A DNA stretch of 64,000 nucleotides from Nitrosospira multiformis. GTDB taxonomy: Bacteria > Pseudomonadota > Gammaproteobacteria > Burkholderiales > Nitrosomonadaceae. Positions within the stretch are counted from its first letter, which is position 1; the number at the start of each line of letters is the position of its first letter. A program made the translations under genes and the position numbers. Shown here in pieces: positions 36,282 through 45,221 of this stretch. Under the pieces are notes generated by a model. That model was not told the origin of the DNA and searched no databases. It worked only from the letters and a program-made list of their open reading frames with translations. Where the stretch lies: NCBI RefSeq assembly GCF_900103165.1, contig NZ_FNKY01000001.1, forward strand, positions 1,922,001-1,986,000, read 5' to 3'.

Positions 36282-38114
36282 ATGAAAAATTCCAGAGACC
36301 AAAAATACATGTCAACGTTCAAATACTGTTATTGCTTTGCGCTGGTTGTACTACTGGCGGTGACATCGATCAAATCCGGCTTTGCGGAAGAGTCCTTAAG
36401 CAGAAAGGACCGATTGACGGGTTTTCTGGTGGTGGCTGCGGATCGCGGTTTTGTCGGCAACGAAGAAATTATCGATGAGTTCCAGCTATTTGCAAAGGGA
36501 CGAAACGCATCGTTGATATTCGTTACCGATTCACGCACACAAAATTATCTCGGCACAGGCGTCGATCAGCTGTTGAATAAAGGGGCGGAGCGTATTGTGG
36601 TGATGCCTTTATTCATCTCTGCCGCGGACCCCCGAAACATACTAGCCCGCCAATTGCTGGAGCACGGGAAGGTTGCGGTGCCGGTTTCCTATGTCCGCCC
36701 TTATGGGGAAAGCGTCTTTGCGGTTGAGGATCTGGCCGATAAATTCCGTACTATCAGGCAGCCTTCAGATACAAGCCTGATAGTAATGGGCTATGGTGCG
36801 GTCGATAATGATAGCGAGCAGAAGATGCTGACGGACTGGCGGCGCATTGTAGAGAAGGCCGCCGCCGGTTTTGGCTTTTCATCGATCAAGGTGCTGATTG
36901 GCCATGATAAAAAAGATGAAGACGCGGAGAAGGATACCGCTGGATTAAAGCAGGCAATGGCCGATGCCGCAGGCAGCGGGGTCAATACCGTCGTGGTGCC
37001 GTTTCATCTCGGCCCCAGGTTCGACAGCATGATGTCTTTCGACGCAAAGCTTAAATGGTTGTTGCCTCATGGCGTCCAATTAATCGGTGACGGCAATTCG
37101 GATACCCACGCAGCAGATGACAGGGCCAATTCCAACAAAGATGCCACTGCAATTTCCCGGGGATTGGCGACTTGGTTGCAACGTGAAGCCAACCGCAGCC
37201 AGCCACTTGCTGCCGAAGATACCGGCGTTGTGTTCTTATCTCATGGCGCCGATTTTAACTGGAACGAGACCATGCGCGAGGCGGTGCTGCCGCTGATGAA
37301 ACGGTACAAAATCGAGTTCGCTTTTTCCATGGCCGATCAATCGACGATCGAACGCGCTATCCGAAAATTGGAGCAACGTGGGGCAAAGGCCGCGATTATT
37401 GTGCGTGTATTTGCCATGGAGGACAGTTTTCGCAAGCCCGTAGAACGAATGGCCGGCCTGGATATAGAAGGTGCGGCACAGGACGCGGTAGGTGTTCATG
37501 CCGCGCACGGTCATGATCATGGTCATGGTCATGGAGCCCCCACCGTTCCGGTACCCCGTATTCGAACCAGCCTGCCGATTCAAACCGTGGGCGGACTTGG
37601 CTCCAGCCCCTTGTTTGCGACCGCGTTACTTGATCGGGCGCTTGCACTGTCTAAAAATCCAGCGCGCGAGACCATTATCCTGGTCGCGCATGGTTCTGGC
37701 AGTGATCATCAGAACAGGCAATGGAAAAAGGCGTTGGAGGAAATCGCAGAGCACATGCGTAATGGGCAAGGGGATAAGTTTCAAGCAATCAAGGTGGCGA
37801 CATGGCGCGAGGACTGGCCCGACAAGCGTGCGCCCTGGATCGAAAAAGTGCGGAATATGGTCGGGGATGCAAAAAAAGAAGGAGGGCAGGCTATTGTAAT
37901 TCCAGCCCGAACTACCGGACAGGGGATGGAAAAAATGTTTCTGGCCGGGCTTGACTATGAGTTAGGCAGCGGCTTTGCCCCCCATCCGATGTTCGTGCAA
38001 TGGGTGGATGAAAACGTCAAGGCAGGACTGGCGCAATTGGCGGAGGGTCGCCATGCCGCCCGGATCAATGAGCAGGATTACGTCTCAAATTCGGAAGCCG
38101 AATTATGGTGGTAA
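36282..38114 (+). CDS. Exported CbiX-like chelatase, four half-domains
   Basis: 610 residues. Signal peptide about 10-35 (ending KSGFAEE). Four CbiX/SirB-type Rossmann halves follow: 45-130 (catalytic region degenerate, AADRG), 163-275 (degenerate, GYGAV), 313-400 (SHGAD, His at 321) and 463-580 (VAHGSGS, His at 470). The family inserts or removes metals in tetrapyrroles, with the HG histidine as a metal ligand. A His-rich linker (about 406-417, HAAHGHDHGHGHG) may hold metal. Cytoplasmic CbiX enzymes have no signal peptide; this one should act in the periplasm. It starts 4 bases after the receptor gene, so the two are co-translated. Most likely role: removing or handling a metal from an imported tetrapyrrole. 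Confidence 0.85.
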   Translation: MKNSRDQKYMSTFKYCYCFALVVLLAVTSIKSGFAEESLSRKDRLTGFLVVAADRGFVGNEEIIDEFQLFAKGRNASLIFVTDSRTQNYLGTGVDQLLNKGAERIVVMPLFISAADPRNILARQLLEHGKVAVPVSYVRPYGESVFAVEDLADKFRTIRQPSDTSLIVMGYGAVDNDSEQKMLTDWRRIVEKAAAGFGFSSIKVLIGHDKKDEDAEKDTAGLKQAMADAAGSGVNTVVVPFHLGPRFDSMMSFDAKLKWLLPHGVQLIGDGNSDTHAADDRANSNKDATAISRGLATWLQREANRSQPLAAEDTGVVFLSHGADFNWNETMREAVLPLMKRYKIEFAFSMADQSTIERAIRKLEQRGAKAAIIVRVFAMEDSFRKPVERMAGLDIEGAAQDAVGVHAAHGHDHGHGHGAPTVPVPRIRTSLPIQTVGGLGSSPLFATALLDRALALSKNPARETIILVAHGSGSDHQNRQWKKALEEIAEHMRNGQGDKFQAIKVATWREDWPDKRAPWIEKVRNMVGDAKKEGGQAIVIPARTTGQGMEKMFLAGLDYELGSGFAPHPMFVQWVDENVKAGLAQLAEGRHAARINEQDYVSNSEAELWW

Positions 38115-38121
38115 CGCTTAG

Positions 38122-38712
38122 AAACAAGTTCCCCAGCCGCTACTCACCCGCAATCAACCCAATGCCACCGGGGCGCATGCCGAAGACTATGGCATCTGGG
38201 GAGGCTCCATTTGGTTCAATGCTAACAATGACTGGTATTTTGGCGAGGATTCGAGTGGCTTGGGGCCTGGCCATCCGGATTTTCTCACCACCACTACCCA
38301 TGAGTTGGGCCATATTCTCGGCTTTGGCGAAGCGGATTCTTGGCATTCCCAAATAGACAATGCCAGAGGAACCTTTCTCGGCGCAAGCTCTGTGGCAGCC
38401 TATGGGAACCCGGTACCGCTGGATCAGTACCGCATGCATTGGGCTTATGGTACAGCCAGCACGCTTGACGGCATATTGCAGAACACCATGATGGATCCCA
38501 GTACTGTCAAAGGGCAACGCGAACTACCTACCGTATTGGATTATGCGGGGTTTCGAGATATCGGTTGGCAGGCGTCGCCAGTGCCTGAGCCGGGCGAATG
38601 GGGCATGCTACTGGCTGGCTTGGGGTTGATCGTATTTGCAACACGCCTTCGTCAGGCGCCGACAAGAGGAATGATGAGCAGGCAGAATATTGCGGCGCCA
38701 ATACTCTGTTGA
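38122..38712 (+). pseudogene. N-terminally truncated PEP-CTERM matrixin-like protease
   Basis: An open frame with no start or signal peptide begins right after an in-frame stop (TAG at 38119) within 10 bases of the chelatase gene's end. It encodes IWGGSIWFNANNDWYFGED, the zinc motif TTTTHELGHILGFGEAD (HExxHxxG), and a PEP-CTERM tail (PVPEPGEWGMLLAGLGLI) with an over-long basic end. The pattern matches exported PEP-CTERM metalloproteases. It lost its 5' half, perhaps when the operon upstream was inserted. Confidence 0.8.
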
Positions 38713-38922
38713 CATCGTCCATCGCTGCCCTTAGCTTGCCCTATCTATGGTCAGCCGAATCTCGCTCTCGAGTTCCTGAATACACACATGTTGATACCAC
38801 AGCAGTCACAATTCTTTTATATCAGGCACTTCCAACTCAATACCCTTTCTAAGTCCGCGAACCCAGACTTACTTCAAGATCGTATGGATTTTTGTTAGTC
38901 CTAACTTGAGTAATAGTCAAAT

Positions 38923-39699
38923 ATGAATTTTCTCTCCTTACGCTCTAGTGATTATCAGCGTTACGCCCGCATCATCCAGGAAGGGGTAGCGGTGCGCACT
39001 CATTTTTGCCTGTTAAAATGGCTACAGGGAGAAATACAGCATTATCTGCCTCATGAAATCATGTTTGCCGCCTGGGGGGATTTTGACTCGAATTACATCC
39101 ACCACGACATTGTTTCCGCACTACCTGGGGTTCGAACCAACCGTTCGAATACAGGATATTTTTCTCCAACGCTTTGTAACCTCCATAGACAATGGATCGA
39201 ACTGGGTAAGGCGCCTTGCACACTGAACATTGACTCGTTAGGTCTCTTATTTGAAAACTGGAGACAGCAGTGCTCTCTGGGCGCAGCCTTGCAGGACATG
39301 CGTTCTTGTCTACTGCATGGCATCAGCGATAAACGCGGGCATCATGACTGCTTTTACGTGATTTTCAGCTCGAAAGATAACCTCAGCAGCTCCACTCTAA
39401 GTGCGATGGAAATGCTGCTGCCCTGTCTCGATATGGCATTGCGCCACATCACCCCCTTATCCCCGCATCTATCCCTTGTGGCGAATTTACTGAAAAGCGA
39501 GGCTCATGGGTTGAGCGAGCGGGAAATTGAAATCATGGGTTGGGTAAAGATGGGCAAGACTAATGCCGAGATAGCCAGTATTCTAAACATCAGTCTCTTC
39601 ACCGTGCAAAACCACATAAGGCATATCTTTAAGAAACTTGACGTCAATAACCGACCACAAGCTGTTTTCAAGATGGAGCGCATCCTCAGTCACGACTGA
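38923..39699 (+). CDS. epsA: EpsA-type LuxR regulator (PEP-CTERM/exosortase associated)
   Basis: 258 residues. The N-terminal part (1-180) is the EpsA signal-receiving region; the C-terminal GerE HTH (about 192-252, LSEREIEIMGWVKMGKTNAEIASIL ... FTVQNHIRHIFKKL) binds DNA. EpsA proteins control exopolysaccharide and XrtB/PEP-CTERM genes in betaproteobacteria. No exosortase or eps cluster is in the window; the PEP-CTERM genes here would be its natural targets. Confidence 0.88.
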   Translation: MNFLSLRSSDYQRYARIIQEGVAVRTHFCLLKWLQGEIQHYLPHEIMFAAWGDFDSNYIHHDIVSALPGVRTNRSNTGYFSPTLCNLHRQWIELGKAPCTLNIDSLGLLFENWRQQCSLGAALQDMRSCLLHGISDKRGHHDCFYVIFSSKDNLSSSTLSAMEMLLPCLDMALRHITPLSPHLSLVANLLKSEAHGLSEREIEIMGWVKMGKTNAEIASILNISLFTVQNHIRHIFKKLDVNNRPQAVFKMERILSHD

Positions 39700-40019
39700 A
39701 ATCCTCCGATCTCCATCTCGCGGCCCCAAGGCACCTCATCGACGCCGGGCTTCGCATACGGAAAATTCTTTGCAGTCAATTCGCTGTGTAGTGCATCGAT
39801 GTCATCGAGCGGCACGAGAATCGTGGAGCCGGGGGTAGCATCGCCATAGTGTTCGCTGAGATGAGTAACTAGGTCGGACCGTCGTATTTGCGCGTATAGC
39901 GGCAGTTGCTCCTCGAAGCGATGTTCCCATTCAAGCGTGAAACCTAGGAAACTAACACTTCTTTGCTCAAGTGGTCCTGTCTGTTTCATTGTTACCATTG
40001 TTACTTCAGCTGGCAGCAT
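39690..40019 (-). pseudogene. Glyoxalase/bleomycin-resistance-like fragment
   Basis: 109 codons contain VSFLGFTLEWEHRFEEQLPLYAQI ... STILVPLDDIDALHSELTAKNFP ... WGREMEIGGF, the central part of the glyoxalase superfamily proteins. The usual N-terminal strand and the C-terminal DPFGNRLRF are missing: the end is replaced by FQS and overlaps epsA. Both ends look truncated, so it is probably non-functional. Confidence 0.6.
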
Positions 40020-40094
40020 GTTTCAAAGCGCTCTCGAACAGACGGTCTGAGCCGATCACGGTAACCCAACTGTCCCGGGAAAGCCCGCATACAT

Positions 40095-40116
40095 AAAAAC
40101 GGAGACCGTAGTCTCC
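40095..40116 (-). terminator. Rho-independent terminator of the 40.1-kb PEP-CTERM gene
   Basis: On the minus strand GGAGACTACGGTCTCC forms a hairpin followed by GTTTTT, 26 bases after the stop codon. Confidence 0.85.
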
Positions 40117-40142
40117 GCTTGACTCTAACGTAAAAGCTGTTC

Positions 40143-40838
40143 TCAGGCTTGCTTGGCCTTGCGGCGGCGTCCTACGAAACCCATCAGGCCGAGGCCGGCC
40201 AGCAGCATTGCGTAGGTTTCGGGTTCCGGTATCGGAGCAGTGATCGCAGTGTATTGCAGGCTCAGGAAACCGTTCCCGTTAAACGGGAGTTGCCAGCCGT
40301 TGCCGGGGATGGTGCTGTAGAAGGCGTTGCCAATGCCGAAGCCGGAGGCATCCGCCGCCGTCTGGGTGCGCGACAGCTGAATGCCGGTCACAGCCGGGTC
40401 GCTGCTGGTCAAGTAGGCAATGTACTTGGTATCGGCATTCAGGCTCAGGCCCAGGTTGTCGAACGCAAGTGTGGTGAAGCCCCCAGTCGAGTTAAAGGTC
40501 TCGACGGCCGCGGTCGTGGTCAGCAGGACCGGCCCGACCGAATTGACTGCCTGGTTCTTGGCGTTCGTGTCTGGGTTCCACTGCGCCAGATTCAGCTGCA
40601 GGGACAGCGTCTTGTTACCGATCGCATAAAAGCTGAATGATGACAGCATGACGTCCGACGTCAGGGAAAACACTTCGCCCACCCTGGGCGAGTCGCCGCT
40701 CGGATTTGGTGCGTTACCAAAGGAAGCAAACGGCAAGCCAGTGGTCGCGCCACCTGGCACGTTGGTGAAGGTGTTAGCGGAGGCACCGACGGCAACCGTG
40801 GCCATGAAAATACCTATTGCGAGTTTTTTTAACATCAT
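40143..40838 (-). CDS. PEP-CTERM surface protein
   Basis: 232 residues starting at 40838 or 40835 (adjacent ATGs after AAGGA); the longer frame upstream has no support. Signal peptide 1-22 (ending VGASANT), a beta-sandwich-like middle (about 25-200), and PEP-CTERM (PIPEPETYAMLLAGLGLMGFVGRRRKAKQA). Exported and processed by an exosortase. Ligand unknown. Monocistronic with its own terminator. Confidence 0.9.
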   Translation of the reverse strand: MMLKKLAIGIFMATVAVGASANTFTNVPGGATTGLPFASFGNAPNPSGDSPRVGEVFSLTSDVMLSSFSFYAIGNKTLSLQLNLAQWNPDTNAKNQAVNSVGPVLLTTTAAVETFNSTGGFTTLAFDNLGLSLNADTKYIAYLTSSDPAVTGIQLSRTQTAADASGFGIGNAFYSTIPGNGWQLPFNGNGFLSLQYTAITAPIPEPETYAMLLAGLGLMGFVGRRRKAKQA

Positions 40839-41007
40839 AGATTTCCTTGAAAGTGTTGAAAGTGTATTTGGGATGGGCCCACCCCATCCCTTATTGTTTA
40901 GGATGAGGCTCCCCATCCTTTTTTTTAGATTAAAGCAATATTATTTCATTTCTAACCGTCGCCGCCGGATCGTTAATAGTCCGAACGAACGCGACGGATG
41001 GTCCGCT

Positions 41008-41614
41008 TCAAGCAGTGCTGCGGCGACGCGCAACGGACGTAACCAAGCCAAGCCCGGCGAGCAGAAGAGCATAGATATCCGGCTCCGGAATGGGTGTTAC
41101 TGAACTGATTACGAAATCGAATCGATAAGAAACAAGCCCACCGGTTCCTGCACCCGGAGCAAATAATTACGGCTGGGCAGTATGCTCCCGGAACTATAGA
41201 CGAGCGTGGGGAGGAGGTCAGTGTCGATCATGCCGTTGCCATAGTTCATGAAGCCCAGCAGGTTTTCAGCGCCTCTGTCCGATGGCGTGACGGTCAGTTG
41301 CGGGCCAGCCGGATGCCTATGAAAGAAGAACTGCCGGACACGAAGGCATTGCTCAACAAACTGGTCGCGGTCAACGCCGCGCCGTTCGGCACGGTGAAGC
41401 TGGAGTAGTCGCGATCGACGTCGCCGCCACCATTGCCAGTAATGCCAATGACGTTGTTTGAGCCGATAGTCATGGCAAAGTGGGTCGGCAACAATCCGTC
41501 GTTGGACAGGTCGTCGATGGTGGACTCGTCCCAAGTGGAAGCGGCCTGCGCCGCGAAAACCCGCATGCACGCGATAGCGATTGCTAAACGTCCCGGAATG
41601 ATTTTTCGTCTCAT
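41008..41614 (-). pseudogene. Frameshifted PEP-CTERM gene
   Basis: Starts at 41614 with a signal peptide (LAIAIACMRVFAAQAAST) and continues to FIGIRLARN stop at 41294. A shift near 41300 moves the frame (AGPQLTVTPSDRGAENLLG), and a second near 41145 moves it again (GLVSYRFDFVISSVTPIPE), restoring a full PEP-CTERM end (PIPEPDIYALLLAGLGLV). Two single-base shifts are needed to rebuild about 200 residues. It is probably a recent pseudogene or a sequencing error. Confidence 0.75.
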
Positions 41615-41895
41615 TCTATGTCTGCTCCCCCTGTTAATAAGCTCGAGAAGCTACGTTGGGAAGATGACATGGGAGTAAAGGCTTCAGGTCATTTTATAGG
41701 TCACTTACACTACCTGGCATCGCAGGCAGGAGAGGGCGCCGGGTGCTTGCCCGCGCCCATTGGGGATGGAAATCTGGCGCGCCCCGAACGGATAGATCTG
41801 GGTGAGTGTTCACTTGGATCGAGGATTGGTATAATCCAGGCGACGTCATAGTGTTCTGGGATATCTTCACCCATGAACTCTGAAAGGAGATAAAT

Positions 41896-42114
41896 TCATC
41901 CATGGGGCATCTTCACACAAATACGGTACTCGACAATGTCATACTGTATTTCCTTGCCCTCGCACCTCCAGAAAGCGGCGAGGGCCTCTAATTTGATGTC
42001 GGCCTCTATGCCATAAATCTTGTCGCCGTTCCTGCATTTAATATCGACCACCGTTCCCTTCGGTATTGGCAAGCACTTGCCATCGTGTTTAATCCACTCG
42101 CCGTTCATGAACAT
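41896..42114 (-). CDS. Small phage-like protein, third gene of FeeM operon
   Basis: 72 residues or fewer (MNGEWIKHDGKC may be the start). The chain (WIKHDGKCLPIPKGTVVDIKC ... YDIVEYRICVK) resembles small hypothetical proteins of prophages (WIxHxGG...GTxVDVRxRNG...DIVAYRV). It overlaps the end of the FeeM-like gene by 10 bases. Function unknown. Confidence 0.6.
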   Translation of the reverse strand: MFMNGEWIKHDGKCLPIPKGTVVDIKCRNGDKIYGIEADIKLEALAAFWRCEGKEIQYDIVEYRICVKMPHG

Positions 42115-42617
42115 TCCAATGTTCTATGCAGCAGTACGGCAGCTTCTACACCCACTCGCTCACACTGCTTCGGTCCGGCGACTGGAGCAAACCCCAAGAG
42201 CCGCCTTTGTCCCGCTATATGACGCGGCACTACCTCGCAAACCAGATCATTGATACCGTTGAGCAGGTGCGCGTAGTAATAGACAAAGTGGAACATGGCC
42301 CCCATGACGGCTCGGGTCGGCTGTCCGGGAACGATAGCGAACCGGGATAGTTCTGCTATTTTCCCGCCACGGCGTCGTATTTCATCAAGTTCGGTGGAAT
42401 AGGCCTCATCCGCACATAGTCCATTGATTGAATCCAGTTTCACCATGACAGTGCCAACTACCGAACCATATAACTCGGCATCTATCACCATGTCGGAGCT
42501 GGTTAATGCGTGATTTGCGACATATCCTTTTCGCCAGTACGATGCGTTGACAAGCCATTCTGATGGCGTCAGCGACTTTCCAATGTTTACCGTGTAAGGT
42601 CCGAATGTTGTTTTCAT
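42105..42617 (-). CDS. FeeM-like N-acyl amino acid synthase (GNAT fold)
   Basis: 170 residues. The pattern GTVMVKLDSINGLCADEAYSTELDEIRRRGGKIAELSRFAIVP, then FHFVYYYAHLLNGINDLVCEVVPRHIAGQRRLLGFAP, follows FeeM-type enzymes and the related N-acyltransferases that join fatty acyl-ACP to amino acids. Its start overlaps the previous gene by 4 bases (ATGA). It is on the short side, ending soon after AAVLLHRTLECS. The product may be a signal or surface lipid. Confidence 0.72.
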   Translation of the reverse strand: MKTTFGPYTVNIGKSLTPSEWLVNASYWRKGYVANHALTSSDMVIDAELYGSVVGTVMVKLDSINGLCADEAYSTELDEIRRRGGKIAELSRFAIVPGQPTRAVMGAMFHFVYYYAHLLNGINDLVCEVVPRHIAGQRRLLGFAPVAGPKQCERVGVEAAVLLHRTLECS

Positions 42618-42796
42618 TTTCCGGCCACCATGCGGTCATGGGCTGGCTTGCCCTCTCCCATCCATCCCGGAAGCACCCCACACCCAGGGCATCTATAAAT
42701 CCCTGGATGAATTACCTCCTCAGATGGAGAGTAAATTTTATCGAAGCCTGGATCGAATGATATGGTCAGAAAAGTGCTTCTCTTATAATTTGCCAT
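42614..42796 (-). CDS. Small CxxC protein, first gene of FeeM operon
   Basis: 60 residues from MANYKRSTFL, with GAGGAAAAC just before the ATG; the longer frame upstream lacks a ribosome site. The chain has EEVIHPGIYRCPGCGVLPGW, a single CxxC knuckle typical of small zinc-ribbon-like proteins. It is coupled to the FeeM-like gene by an ATGA overlap. Confidence 0.65.
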   Translation of the reverse strand: MANYKRSTFLTISFDPGFDKIYSPSEEVIHPGIYRCPGCGVLPGWMGEGKPAHDRMVAGK

Positions 42797-43011
42797 GTTT
42801 TCCTCAAGTGCGATTAAGTATGAATACATACGATTAATGGCCACAGATAAACGTCCGCGGTCATTGAGCATCTTACGGATTTATGGGGGAATCGATAATT
42901 GGACTGACGTGCACAAGCAAATCGAGTCGATACCAGACTTACGTACCATGAGCGAATCAGTCGATATTGGACTGACGTACACCAGGGTAGCGGTGTGGTT
43001 ATTGACGGATC

Positions 43012-43251
43012 ATCCTAAATCCGGCAGTTGGATAGGGTGGAGTGTGCGGTTTTTGAGGTGCAGGGCAAGGCGCAACGACGCGGAATGGTCATTCCATTCC
43101 AAGGAGTTGCAACGCCGGCATGCGCCGTAAAAACCGTGCAATTTGCCCTGTAGCGAGCTCACCAAGAAGGTGAAGGTCAAGTAATGCAAACAATCTTTGT
43201 GGATCATAGTGTTAAGCTAAAAAGCGAGTGGTCAACTGCCGGATTTAGGAT
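43012..43251. mobile_element. MITE-like element with 19-bp perfect terminal inverted repeats
   Basis: ATCCTAAATCCGGCAGTTG at 43012-43030 is the exact inverse of 43233-43251. The 240 bases between contain partial internal palindromes (TGCGGTTTTT ... AAAAACCGTGCA) and no gene. It differs from the element at 31720-31984. Size and ends fit a non-autonomous element. Confidence 0.65.
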
Positions 43252-43324
43252 TAGGAAAGGGAACAACAGAAAAATCCGCCGAAGTGGGGCTGGGAGGGGA
43301 TTTCGGCGGCCTGCCTAGTGCCGG

Positions 43325-43505
43325 GCGTGCAAGCAGATGGCACCGAACAAATCCTGGGGCTATGGATCGAACAAACTAAATGAAGAGGGCCAAATCCTGG
43401 TTGCATGTGACCGGGCTCAAGAATCGGGGTATGCGCCCATGATTGCCATGGTGGATGGATTGAAGGGTTTCTCCGAAGAGATCTCTGTCATCCTTCCGCA
43501 AGAAC
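43325..43505 (+). pseudogene. IS256-family transposase remnant
   Basis: Encodes DGTEQILGLWIEQT in one frame and, after a shift, MIAMVDGLKGFSEEISVILPQ, both from the catalytic core of IS256-family (Mutator-like) transposases. Frameshifted and lacking both ends. Confidence 0.75.
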
Positions 43506-43733
43506 ACAAATCCAGACTTGCATTGCGCGCTGGCAGTTCATGGGGATTAAACTCCAGTAAAAACAGTCTATAAACTTTTTTTTTCATAATTATCACCTAT
43601 AGTTCTTTTAAGGGTACTTTGATGACTGTCCATTTTGATGCGGAGTAATCATCGGAAGTGGATCGATGGCTGTCACAGTGCTACGCAATAGCAGGTTCAT
43701 TGACAATTCTTGGCCGAAATCGGGGGAGGTTCC

Positions 43734-44948
43734 ATGAAAAAATATCTCATCAATTGGGTTACGTTCGTCGCTTTAGCCATCTGGTTTTCGTCTCCGGCGC
43801 AAGCTCAGGATTCTGCGAGCCTGTCTCCAGCGATTGGACATAGCAAGGCCCCGCTTTTTTCCACCAAGGAAAAGATCATTTTCAACCTGAATACCAACTT
43901 TACGGATTTGTGGAAGCACCGCGCAATCGCGAATCGGGAAGTGCCTGAGGATATCCGGGATTTTGAGGCGCCCGGACGCCTCGCGTGGACTGATAGCACT
44001 GGAAAACATGATCTCCCCGTAAAGGTGCAGTTGCGAGGCAATACCAGTCAGTCCGCATCCGAGTGCCCATTCCCGAAAATGAGTCTAAGTTTCGAAAAAG
44101 ATCAGGCGAGTGGCGAAAGGGTTTCAAAAGGAACGCTGTTTGATGGATTGAGCTCCATTGGAATAGGTACGCATTGCGGCGGCAAGCCGGGGGCTTCGCT
44201 GCGGTTCCGCCGGGTTTGGGGAGGTTTGTCGCCGCATCGGGAGGCGTTGATCTACAAAGTGCAGGAATACCTTTCCATCCCAGGTTTCCAAGTTTCACCG
44301 ACGAGCTTCAGATATATTGATACAAGTACCGGAAGAGGACCTGTCGAGCCGCAGCCAAGCGGTTTCGCCGTAAATCAGCCTATGCCGGGTTTCTTCCTGG
44401 AGGATATCAAGACTTTTGTGAAGCAGGCGGACGGAAAAGAGATTCGCGCGGCGGATGCTCCTTTTCCGGATTCGGATAAACCCTATATTTTCACAAGCAT
44501 TACCGATGCGCCAAAAGATGCGCGGGCGGCAGGTTCGACGATCGAGCCCATCGATGCGAAGAGTATTATTCGTATCATGTTTTTCCAGGCGCTTGTCGGG
44601 AACCGGGACTGGATCATTCGTATCTCCCCGGATGATCTCAGTGCTTCCAGAGGCCTCTGGAATATGAAGGTTGTCGAGGCCAATGGTAAATGGATCGTTT
44701 TTCCCTATGATTACGATTTGGCTGGCTGGGTGAAGGCCGAGAATTTCTTTTCGGGTTTGCCGGGCCTGGCTGATGGTGATTTCTATAAGCCCGCCGATAT
44801 TTCTCAGGTCGTGGCCGAACTGAAGCAGAAACGCCCTGGCATCGAGGCTCTGGTGGATGAGTTGGCCAGAGAGGACAGGGATGGAGCAGACAGGATAAAA
44901 GAGCATATCAAGGCTTTTTATAACGCGCTCGATCGAAGATTTCATTGA
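43734..44948 (+). CDS. Secreted CotH-like protein
   Basis: 404 residues starting at MKKYLINW, chosen because GGGGGAGG lies 5 bases upstream. Signal peptide 1-26 (ending AQAQD). The chain carries DLPVKVQLRGNTSQSASECPFPKMSLSF, then ALVGNRDWIIR and WIVFPYDYDLAGWV, the pattern of the CotH-kinase-like exported proteins: a KxRGN motif, a GNRDW/GNTDW helix and a YDxDxxG loop. CotH proteins of spores are kinases; bacterial relatives in this class are uncharacterised, so kinase activity is only possible. No neighbouring operon. Confidence 0.7.
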   Translation: MKKYLINWVTFVALAIWFSSPAQAQDSASLSPAIGHSKAPLFSTKEKIIFNLNTNFTDLWKHRAIANREVPEDIRDFEAPGRLAWTDSTGKHDLPVKVQLRGNTSQSASECPFPKMSLSFEKDQASGERVSKGTLFDGLSSIGIGTHCGGKPGASLRFRRVWGGLSPHREALIYKVQEYLSIPGFQVSPTSFRYIDTSTGRGPVEPQPSGFAVNQPMPGFFLEDIKTFVKQADGKEIRAADAPFPDSDKPYIFTSITDAPKDARAAGSTIEPIDAKSIIRIMFFQALVGNRDWIIRISPDDLSASRGLWNMKVVEANGKWIVFPYDYDLAGWVKAENFFSGLPGLADGDFYKPADISQVVAELKQKRPGIEALVDELAREDRDGADRIKEHIKAFYNALDRRFH

Positions 44949-45221
44949 TTGATGTTGTCTGTTTGACCGGGCGGAGGGGCGCTGAGAGATCCGGATAGGC
45001 TATTACACTTGGCAAGTGGTGGCCGGTCACCGCAAGATTATCGCGGATTATTGCGGATAAACACTTGTGCCGCAAATTACATTGACGGAATCCTGATTTT
45101 GGAGGATCGTGTAGTGGTTACGTAACATCGTGAGTTTAAACGATCTTTTTTATTTTTTGAGCTATCAAGTTAAATAATATCTGCAGATAATATTTCAAGT
45201 CAGAGGAAAAGGTTCAGTTCG

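Larger units (their letters stand above)
42797..43733. other. Gene-poor region with repeat element and IS remnant
   Basis: About 940 bases. It holds the promoter of the leftward FeeM operon, the inverted-repeat element at 43012-43251, the IS256 remnant at 43325-43505, and the ribosome site of the CotH-like gene. No other gene is supported. Confidence 0.5.

Noticed and set aside
41694-41903. 69-codon minus-strand frame and overlapping plus-strand frame
   Set aside because: Neither has a ribosome site or family pattern; the DNA looks intergenic.
42795-43130. 111-codon plus-strand frame upstream of the MITE-like element
   Set aside because: Begins at the divergent promoter of the FeeM operon and runs into the element; no support.
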